Shown here one piece after another: positions 53,044 through 58,657 of a DNA stretch of 58,657 nucleotides. Each line of letters begins with the position of its first letter. The first letter of the stretch is position 1. Source of the stretch: a virus; IMG/VR virus record IMGVR_UViG_3300042691_021605, positions 1 to 58,657 of that record, one strand, 5' to 3'. Below the pieces are notes generated by a model, which saw nothing but the letters and a program-made list of their open reading frames with translations, did no database searches and was not told where the DNA came from. Made by a program: the position numbers and the translations under genes.

Positions 53044-53780
53044 AATTTAGATTTTACTAATTTTTTTAATTCTGTAATATTCCAAGATTTAATACTTAAT
53101 AAATCTAATTCTTTAATAGATATACAAGGTTTATTCATAATAATATAATGTTCAGCTTCTTCTTTATAAAAAAAATATTTTACTTCTTTTCTATTTAAAG
53201 ATATTCCATGTTTATTACATATATTTGGTATTATTTGATAATTTTCTAAAACAGAATAATATCTATTACCTTCAGCAATATCAACACCCTCTTCAGTTGT
53301 AAATAAAGGGGGTTTAATTTTTTCTATTACTGTAATATTACATCCTTTTTTATTATAATAAGATATATCAAATCCAGGATTTAAAGATACACATAAATGA
53401 TTTGATAATACATTAAACTCTTTAATAGTATCTTGTGTTTTAGTCAACTTTACTTTTACATAATCACCAATAGAAAATATTTCACCATCTGACAGTCTTT
53501 TAACTTTAGTAATTATACTTCTATTATCTGATAATAATCTAAATTCATCCATATTAAAAAAGTTATCAGAATCATAAGTACCTTTTTGATTTTTAATAGC
53601 TATACAACCTGAATATTTAGAAGTAAATTCTAATATTTCATAATCTTTTTCAACTACTTTTTCCCAAAATTCAGGATAATTAGTATAATTATATATAATA
53701 CCTAAAAATACATTATTTGTATCTACAATTGTTCCTAAAGGAGCTGAACCAGGAAAAGTTTTTATTAATTTATATTTCAT
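53040..53780 (-). CDS. Protein with repeated small beta-domains, unknown function
   Basis: The 246-aa protein has three short modules in order: KTFPGSAPLGTIVD then YPEFWEKV (residues about 8-45), DGEIFSIGDYVKVKL (about 97-111) and FTTEEGVDIAEGNRYYSV (about 160-177). Each looks like a small barrel of the kind found singly in other Bacteroidota-phage small proteins. It may be a serial fusion of such domains. No catalytic residues are recognised. Confidence 0.5.
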   Translation of the reverse strand: MKYKLIKTFPGSAPLGTIVDTNNVFLGIIYNYTNYPEFWEKVVEKDYEILEFTSKYSGCIAIKNQKGTYDSDNFFNMDEFRLLSDNRSIITKVKRLSDGEIFSIGDYVKVKLTKTQDTIKEFNVLSNHLCVSLNPGFDISYYNKKGCNITVIEKIKPPLFTTEEGVDIAEGNRYYSVLENYQIIPNICNKHGISLNRKEVKYFFYKEEAEHYIIMNKPCISIKELDLLSIKSWNITELKKLVKSKL

Positions 53781-53783
53781 ATT

Positions 53784-53981
53784 TTAATTTTTTAATTCAT
53801 TTAAATCATTTTCACAAATTATATATAATAATTTAGCATATTCTATATTTAATTTTACATCTCCAAATACTAATTCTTCATCTTTATTTAAATCAGCTTG
53901 TTCAATTAACTTTTTTAATTCATCAAGTTCTTCTTTTGTTATGTCTTTATAATCCATAATTATTTGTTTTATTTTTGCCAA
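53784..53981 (-). CDS. Small acidic helical protein
   Basis: The 65-aa Glu/Leu-rich protein is mostly helical (ITKEELDELKKLIEQADLNK), with possible coiled-coil periodicity. It overlaps the DNA polymerase start by 13 bases and is therefore co-translated; an accessory factor for the polymerase is possible but unproven. Confidence 0.5.
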   Translation of the reverse strand: MAKIKQIIMDYKDITKEELDELKKLIEQADLNKDEELVFGDVKLNIEYAKLLYIICENDLNELKN

Positions 53982-55837
53982 CAGTTCGATATAGTTATTT
54001 CAGATAATACTGGTATATCTGTATTAGTAATAATTTCACTTCCAGCTCTTTCCATTAGACTTTTTTGAATTAAAGACCATTCTTCAGCATAATCTTCATC
54101 AACTTCACAATCTATTTGATCATGAACAGTCATAATTATTTTAACTTTATTAGATAAATTATATAGTTTTATATAATCTCTAACTAAAACTAAAGCTCTT
54201 TTGCACATTTGACCTCCAGAACTTTGAATTGGTGTATTCATAGAAGCTCTTTCTATTTCTCCTTTATCTTTAAAATCTAAATTTGGTTTCCATTTAGGAA
54301 ATAATCTTTTAATTCTGTAAGGAGAATAGCTTCTAATATAACCATTAGTAATACCAAAAGTTCTCATTGATTGTAACCAGTTATTTAATTGTGGAGTAGC
54401 TTTAAAATAATTTTTAATAATAATATCAGCTTCATCTACAGGAATATTTAAAGTATCAGCTAACTTAAATTTAGACATTCCATAAACTAAACCAAAATTA
54501 ACAGTTTTAGCTGCATCTCTATAAGATTTACCTCTTAAAAAATCTGGTTTATCTCTAACATTTTCTAAAGGTATTTTAAAAACCATAGCAGCTACATTTG
54601 AATGTAAATCTTCATTATTTTTAAAAGCATTTATCCAAAGTTTTTCTTCTGAAGCAAAAGCAGTTAATCTTAATTCTTGACCACTAAAATCACAACTAAC
54701 TATTTTTTTACCTTTTGAAGGTATAAAACAATTTCTATAAGAATTATTAGCTGGAATATTTTGCATATTAGGAGTATTATCTTTTTTACTTCCACTACTA
54801 ACTCTTGAAGTATCTTTTATTTGCCAAAAAGAAGTATGTATTTTACCTGTATGTTCATTAACATAATTTAAAAACTTTTTACCATAAGTAGTTACTAGTT
54901 TAGCTTGTTTTTTATAATCAATATACTTTTTAATAATAGGAAAATCAGTTTGATATTTTGTTAAAAATCTTTCACCAACTCCTTCATCTAAAGGTATATT
55001 TAATTTTTTAAATACTTGCTCTACTTGTAAGGGACTAGACCATTTAATATTAATATCTCTAATGTGTATTTCTTCAAACATACTAGTTTGTACATATTTA
55101 GCTACAAAATCTTTTAATCTTATATCTGTTCTTACAAATTGATCTAATTCTTCAGTATAAAAAGTTGTATTGTTTTTAGCTGTTTTAGCTAATTCTAGCC
55201 ATTTATCTTTATCTAAACCTATACCATTATATTCTATATCAGCTAAAGCTAAACAAGCATCACATTCATTATAAAACCAATTTAATAAATCTTGTTCTTC
55301 TAATGCTATTAGTTGTTTAGTTTTTATATCAGTTAAACATTCAACATCTTGAACACCATAAAATATTTGTTTTTCAGTAAAAGGTTTACCATTTAATCCA
55401 ATAAATTGGCTTCTAACAGATTTATCTAATATTTTATTACTATATTTTTTAGCTAATTTGTCTAAAGATAATTCTCTATTTTTTAAACCATTAGTTAAAC
55501 AACATTCAGCTAAAAAAGTATCATAAATATTATTTAATTCAATTCCATAAAATTTTAAAAATTTATAATCAAATTTTAGATTTTGTCCTACTACTAATAT
55601 ATTTTCTAATTTTGTTAAAGCTTTAATATTTATATATCTAACATCAATGACATAAGTTATGTTTTTCCAATTTAATTGAAGCATAACTATTTTATTACAA
55701 TGATTAAACATACCTTCAGTTTCAGTATCTAAATTTACTTCTTTTAAAGTATTTAACCATTCTAAACATTCATTTAAAGTAGATTTTTCATATAAAGTAC
55801 TTTTATACAATTCGTTATTTCCTATAAACTTTATCAT
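53969..55837 (-). CDS. Family A DNA polymerase with 3'-5' exonuclease
   Basis: The 622-aa protein has a proofreading domain with exo I LDTETEG (36-42), exo II GQNLKFDYKFL and exo III YGVQD (about 160). The polymerase domain has motif A SCDFSGQELRL (about 380), motif B RDAAKTVNFGLVYGM (about 436-450) and motif C VHDQIDCEV (571-579). The 5' nuclease domain is missing, consistent with the separate FEN-type gene at 37165. It is the probable replicative polymerase of the phage and co-located with the helicase, loader and SSB genes. Confidence 0.95.
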   Translation of the reverse strand: MIKFIGNNELYKSTLYEKSTLNECLEWLNTLKEVNLDTETEGMFNHCNKIVMLQLNWKNITYVIDVRYINIKALTKLENILVVGQNLKFDYKFLKFYGIELNNIYDTFLAECCLTNGLKNRELSLDKLAKKYSNKILDKSVRSQFIGLNGKPFTEKQIFYGVQDVECLTDIKTKQLIALEEQDLLNWFYNECDACLALADIEYNGIGLDKDKWLELAKTAKNNTTFYTEELDQFVRTDIRLKDFVAKYVQTSMFEEIHIRDINIKWSSPLQVEQVFKKLNIPLDEGVGERFLTKYQTDFPIIKKYIDYKKQAKLVTTYGKKFLNYVNEHTGKIHTSFWQIKDTSRVSSGSKKDNTPNMQNIPANNSYRNCFIPSKGKKIVSCDFSGQELRLTAFASEEKLWINAFKNNEDLHSNVAAMVFKIPLENVRDKPDFLRGKSYRDAAKTVNFGLVYGMSKFKLADTLNIPVDEADIIIKNYFKATPQLNNWLQSMRTFGITNGYIRSYSPYRIKRLFPKWKPNLDFKDKGEIERASMNTPIQSSGGQMCKRALVLVRDYIKLYNLSNKVKIIMTVHDQIDCEVDEDYAEEWSLIQKSLMERAGSEIITNTDIPVLSEITISNCWQK

Positions 55838-56076
55838 TCTTTATATTTTTCTTTAAAAAAAGCTTCTGAAATAAAAAACATTTTATTGTATAACATAAAA
55901 TTAGTAGGTAATCCCATTTTAATATGAAATACTATATCATTTTCATTAGGAGGAATTATATTTTTTAAATAAATTCCTTTCTTTTCAAAAATATATTGAT
56001 TGATAAGTTCACAACCTTCTTCTAATGTAATTACTTCTTTAACTAAAATTTCTTTTATAAACTTTTCATTTTTCAT
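55834..56076 (-). CDS. Small protein of unknown function upstream of DNA polymerase
   Basis: The 80-aa protein has the pattern NDIVFHIKMGLPTNFMLYNK in its second half. It overlaps the polymerase start by 4 bases, so it leads that operon after the noncoding region. It may be a polymerase accessory; no motif is recognised. Confidence 0.5.
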   Translation of the reverse strand: MKNEKFIKEILVKEVITLEEGCELINQYIFEKKGIYLKNIIPPNENDIVFHIKMGLPTNFMLYNKMFFISEAFFKEKYKE

Positions 56077-56692
56077 TTATTTTAAATTTAAAAATACCCT
56101 CGACTTTTACCCAGGGATTAGTATAAACATTACTTGAAATAATTTTATACAGGTAAGCTAGAATTAGAATATTACACGTCTAGCGAACTTCAGTTTCATT
56201 TAGAGGTATTTTATGAGGTTGCAAGTCATAAACTGGGACACATAAAGAGGAGTTACTGGTACATTATTTTTAATTAAATTTAAAGAAAGTTTTTTACCCT
56301 TTTATACTTTCTTTTATCCTGCTTATCTATAACAACCATTGATACTATCTTTGGAATACATATTTCTATGGTTAATAATACGAGTTTACATTAAGTAAAG
56401 TCTCCCTATAAGATATTTCTATCTAAACCTACGAGAAGTGTTAATTAGTCTGTCTTATTCTTAATTTCAAGGGTACAGGAATAAAATACTAAAGTTGTCA
56501 AGTTCAACTACACCAACTAAAGTTTTTTCATTTAAGTTGCAAGATGTTGGATTCCCTTTAACTTGAGTCTTGTTATTTTTATTAGTATTTTAATGTCTTT
56601 CCATTAAGTCATAAGTTTGATTGCTACTTAAAACTGTTCCTTAATCTTCAAAGACAAATAGCACCCTCTTTATACTTGTGGGTACACCAAGA
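56077..56692 (-). ncRNA. Large structured noncoding RNA candidate (about 600 nt)
   Basis: This is the only long gene-free stretch. Base composition is visibly richer in G and C than the genes. Perfect stems visible: AAAGAAAGT/ACTTTCTTT (56282-56290 with 56306-56314), TTTATGA/TCATAAA (56210-56216 with 56226-56232), GTATAAA/TTTATAC (56121-56127 with 56144-56150), TTTAC/GTAAA (56385-56399). A long-range stem AAAATACTAA/TTAGTATTTT pairs 56483-56492 with 56582-56591. On the minus strand two hairpins, AGATA-GAAA-TATCT (56411-56424) and CATA-GAAA-TATG (56359-56370), carry GNRA tetraloops. An 8-mer GTTGCAAG occurs at 56218 and 56536. Size fits large phage RNAs such as ROOL or GOLLD, but I cannot match a family. 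Strand is inferred from the GAAA loops. Confidence 0.6.
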
Positions 56693-56827
56693 TTATTTTT
56701 TACCAGGAATATAAATTGAATAATCTCTATCTTCTAACCATTCTTTAAAAGACATTACAAAATTACCATCTGAATCTAAACAATCTAGAAGGTATTCTTC
56801 ATAAACTTCATCAACTGATGTAACCAT
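56693..56827 (-). CDS. Small acidic protein (44 aa)
   Basis: Found by eye: ATG at 56827 overlapping the stop of the next gene upstream (TAATG), ending TAA at 56693. Acidic, with VDEVYEEYLLDCLDSDGNF and SFKEWLEDRDYS. The TAATG coupling supports it. Function is unknown; it precedes the structured RNA region. Confidence 0.55.
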   Translation of the reverse strand: MVTSVDEVYEEYLLDCLDSDGNFVMSFKEWLEDRDYSIYIPGKK

Positions 56828-57066
56828 TATTCAAATATTCTATTAATTTTATTAATAACTTTATTATGTTGATCTTTTAAATCATTTAACATAATTAATT
56901 CAGAACTTAATTTATCAATTTCTTCTTGTTTTAATGTTGCTTCTGTATCAATAGTATCATTTAATATTGATAAATTTTCTACTGTTTTAGTAAAAATGTC
57001 TAATACAGATTTACTTTTAGTTTGAATTGCTTTAGTTTTGTTTGTGTTAAATAGTGTATCTATCAT
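56827..57066 (-). CDS. Coiled-coil-like small protein
   Basis: The 79-aa helical protein has heptad-like spacing from residue 25 to the end (VENLSILNDTIDTEATLKQ). It is translationally coupled to the 44-aa protein. Function is unknown. Confidence 0.5.
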   Translation of the reverse strand: MIDTLFNTNKTKAIQTKSKSVLDIFTKTVENLSILNDTIDTEATLKQEEIDKLSSELIMLNDLKDQHNKVINKINRIFE

Positions 57067-57069
57067 TTT

Positions 57070-57279
57070 TTATTTATTTAATTTGTTAATATATGTGTGT
57101 AAATCTTTATTATTTTTCATTTTTATGATTTTTTCATTGTCTATTCCATTAAAATAATTAACCATTTGTTCTCTTGGAAAAGCTGACCATAATTCAGTAA
57201 TTGAATTATAATGAAATAAATAATTATAAGAATTATCTAATTCTTTTTGTTTAGGTTGTTTAATTGTTTCTGTTTTCAT
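57070..57279 (-). CDS. Small protein of unknown function
   Basis: The 69-aa protein has a basic N-terminal part (TETIKQPKQKELD) and YLFHYNSITELWSAFPRE in the middle. It overlaps the next gene by 4 bases. No motif is recognised. Confidence 0.5.
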   Translation of the reverse strand: MKTETIKQPKQKELDNSYNYLFHYNSITELWSAFPREQMVNYFNGIDNEKIIKMKNNKDLHTYINKLNK

Positions 57280-57527
57280 TTAATATTAAATTTAAATAGT
57301 TCTATTGATTCTTTTAAATCTCCATTTTCTATATAGAGATAAATATCTGATAATATTTTTTGATTTTGTTTAATAGGATTATCTATATAACTATCAAAAA
57401 CTGTTGTATCAGTTAATAATTCTAATTCAGGTCTATATTTAAATGTATGATAAAAATTCATAATACAATTAATACAATTATTTCTAGAATTACAATTAGT
57501 TAAAATGTAATTTATAATGTTACTCAT
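57276..57527 (-). CDS. Small protein with CxnC cysteines
   Basis: The 83-aa protein has Cys residues at about 12, 18 and 21 (NCNSRNNCINCIMNF), which could bind a metal. The rest is helical and acidic. Overlaps both neighbours by 4 bases. Function is unknown. Confidence 0.5.
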   Translation of the reverse strand: MSNIINYILTNCNSRNNCINCIMNFYHTFKYRPELELLTDTTVFDSYIDNPIKQNQKILSDIYLYIENGDLKESIELFKFNIK

Positions 57528-57706
57528 AATGATTTTTTATAAATGTTTTTATCTTGTATTTTTAAAAAATAATCACATTCATTTGCTGTTTTATTTGGTG
57601 GCGTAATAAAATAAGATTGTCCAAATTCATTTGGCTTAGCTTTATATCTATAACATAAAGTTGCTAATTTACAATTATTTCCTGAACACATTGATATATC
57701 TGGCAT
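57524..57706 (-). CDS. Small Cys-rich protein, probably zinc-binding
   Basis: The 60-aa protein has four Cys: ISMCSGNNCKLATLCYRY near the N terminus (C7, C12, C18) and NECDYF (about C44). The layout MPDISMC...CYRYKA is a recurrent small-protein pattern of Bacteroidota phages. A zinc ribbon is likely; function is unknown. Confidence 0.6.
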   Translation of the reverse strand: MPDISMCSGNNCKLATLCYRYKAKPNEFGQSYFITPPNKTANECDYFLKIQDKNIYKKSL

Positions 57707-57714
57707 AATTTTAA

Positions 57715-58053
57715 TTATTTATTTAATATATAAAAGTTAAAACAACTATATAATACAACTATTATAATATAAAGTATAATTAAAGATATAATATTTTCTA
57801 CTAAAACACTTCTATATTTCTTTTTAAATAATTCAGATAAATAACATTCACTAACATGATGAATCTCTTTAATCTTAATTCTTATTTTATAAATATTAGC
57901 ATCTAAATCAAGTGAACAAGCTATTAATCCAAATATACTTTTTTTAATTGTACTAGTATCACCTGTAATTAAATCTAAATAAAATATTTCATATTCAAAT
58001 ACTATTGTAATAAATAGTATAAATGTAATTAGGAATAAGTATAAGAATATCAT
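57715..58053 (-). CDS. Two-pass membrane protein
   Basis: In the 112-aa protein a hydrophobic helix at about 2-24 and another at about 90-108 flank a basic, Lys/Glu-rich soluble part (IYKIRIKIKEIHHVSECY). It sits 3' of two lipoprotein genes and so may work with them at the envelope (immunity, exclusion or lysis). No family is assigned. Confidence 0.55.
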   Translation of the reverse strand: MIFLYLFLITFILFITIVFEYEIFYLDLITGDTSTIKKSIFGLIACSLDLDANIYKIRIKIKEIHHVSECYLSELFKKKYRSVLVENIISLIILYIIIVVLYSCFNFYILNK

Positions 58054-58313
58054 TTTATTAATTTAATTGATTTAACATAACATGTACTTTGAAAATCTAG
58101 TAATTTAGTTTCATAAAATACACAGCCTTCAAAAGGTTGAAGAGCTTGTCCTGGAGCTTTAGTTATTTGATACAAAGTATCTTTAGTATTATCCCAATAA
58201 GTTACTTCATAATTATTGTATGTCTTTGTACAACTACATAAAAACATACATAATAAAGGTATTAATAGCATAATCCATACTATTGTGTGTTGTTGTTTGT
58301 CTTGTTTATTCAT
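58050..58313 (-). CDS. Lipoprotein of unknown function
   Basis: The 87-aa protein has an N-terminal signal with basic start (NKQDKQQH), hydrophobic stretch and lipobox-like LCSC at about 24-27, so Cys27 is the probable lipidation site. The mature part has two or three Cys (FEGCVFYE, STCYVKS) that may form disulfides. Overlaps both neighbours by 4 bases. Candidate superinfection-exclusion or outer-membrane-type protein; inference. Confidence 0.65.
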   Translation of the reverse strand: MNKQDKQQHTIVWIMLLIPLLCMFLCSCTKTYNNYEVTYWDNTKDTLYQITKAPGQALQPFEGCVFYETKLLDFQSTCYVKSIKLIK

Positions 58314-58552
58314 TTTATTTTAACTCTAGTGTAAGTATCTCCACCACAATATCTTGATTCAGCTATATAGTGATAAATAGAACTATCTTCTATAACAATG
58401 TAATTAAAAGCATCTACAGAATAAACTGTATTATTGCTATTTTGTAATTTCATTATACAAGTTTTAGTTCCTGCATCACCACAACTACTAAATAATAGTA
58501 TTGTAATTAATATTGTTAATATTTGTTTCATTTTTAGTATTGATAAGTTCAT
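58310..58552 (-). CDS. Lipoprotein, start uncertain
   Basis: The signal MKQILTILITILLFSSCG fits a type II signal peptide with Cys near residue 17, so the start is more likely the second ATG at 58531 than the one at 58552. The frame is nonetheless open for 35 codons upstream of 58552 to the window edge. The mature part is Tyr/Thr-rich (SRYCGGDTYTRVKIK at the end). It overlaps the next lipoprotein gene by 4 bases. Function is unknown. Confidence 0.55.
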   Translation of the reverse strand: MNLSILKMKQILTILITILLFSSCGDAGTKTCIMKLQNSNNTVYSVDAFNYIVIEDSSIYHYIAESRYCGGDTYTRVKIK

Positions 58553-58657
58553 ATATATTTTTTCTTTTTTATTAATTTTAAATTTAATTTTTTCTTTTAT
58601 TCTTTTATAATTCCATGAATATAATTCTTTTTTATAAGTGCAAGAAGATAAAGTAAA

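Noticed and set aside
56077-56692. Group I intron or tmRNA/RNase P RNA
   Set aside because: I saw fragments resembling a group I R element (ACAGACTA), but P7/S pairing has an extra base, no gene is interrupted, and the RNase P and tmRNA signatures are absent.
1-58657. Reassigned stop codons (TAG or TGA read through), as in some crAss-like phages
   Set aside because: Genes of normal length end at TAA, TAG or TGA with tidy overlaps and no interrupted domains; no suppressor tRNA was found.
1-58657. CRISPR array, insertion sequence, integrase or attachment site
   Set aside because: No regularly spaced direct repeats, transposase or integrase motifs, or terminal inverted repeats were seen in the window.

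Overview
The window is a stretch of a very AT-rich, tailed double-stranded DNA phage genome with no host genes. The gene set points to a crAss-like phage (Crassvirales) of a Bacteroidota host. It has a crAss-type tail stabilization protein, then huge presumably virion-packaged proteins that include a giant RNA polymerase-like polyprotein, and an opposite-strand replication and nucleotide arm (family A DNA polymerase, DnaB-like helicase, DnaG-like primase, dUTPase, PhoH, class II ribonucleotide reductase). One promoter-like site, TATCTTTG ahead of nrdJ, matches the Bacteroidota -7 consensus TAnnTTTG. The family assignments come from reading motifs by eye; no search was run.

Left arm (1-31.5 kb, + strand): a tail stabilization-like protein truncated by the window edge; three large putative virion or cargo proteins (839, 781 and 724 aa); a -1 frame that carries an M15-type peptidase domain; a 4717-aa protein with a zincin motif, an RNA polymerase-type DxDxD motif, a RecD-like helicase and Rossmann-like nucleotide-binding modules; and a 1878-aa partner overlapping it at TAATG, with a second zincin motif and an ASCH-like domain. 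The most striking signal here is a textbook -1 frameshift element: the lambda G/GT heptamer GGGAAAG at 10113-10119, a 5-nt spacer, then a perfect 7-bp GC-rich stem. It would fuse the 724-aa protein to the peptidase frame, which has no good start codon of its own.

The arms converge on a 12-bp bidirectional terminator at 31485-31517.

Right arm (31.5-58.6 kb, - strand): first nucleotide metabolism (dut, dNTP pyrophosphohydrolase, phoH, nrdJ), then a metallophosphoesterase, a FEN-type exonuclease and a RusA-like resolvase. A small cloverleaf-like RNA candidate follows at 38.6 kb. Next comes an island of short, tightly overlapping genes (39.3-50 kb), many ending in nearly the same C-terminal peptide (pattern nYxYLIKfLxKLxIK). 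Interspersed with these are a stand-alone AEP PrimPol-type protein, a nucleotidyltransferase, a MoxR ATPase/VWA pair, a DnaG-like primase, a Sak4-like ATPase and a DnaB-like helicase. Beyond these lie an SF2 helicase, DNA polymerase I, a 616-base gene-free stretch that looks like a large structured RNA, and a run of small genes ending in two lipoproteins at the edge.

Taken together: the left arm makes the virion and the proteins and RNA polymerase likely ejected with the DNA to start infection and early transcription. The right arm makes dNTPs and replicates and recombines the genome. The small-gene island and the lipoproteins are the accessory, host-interaction part.
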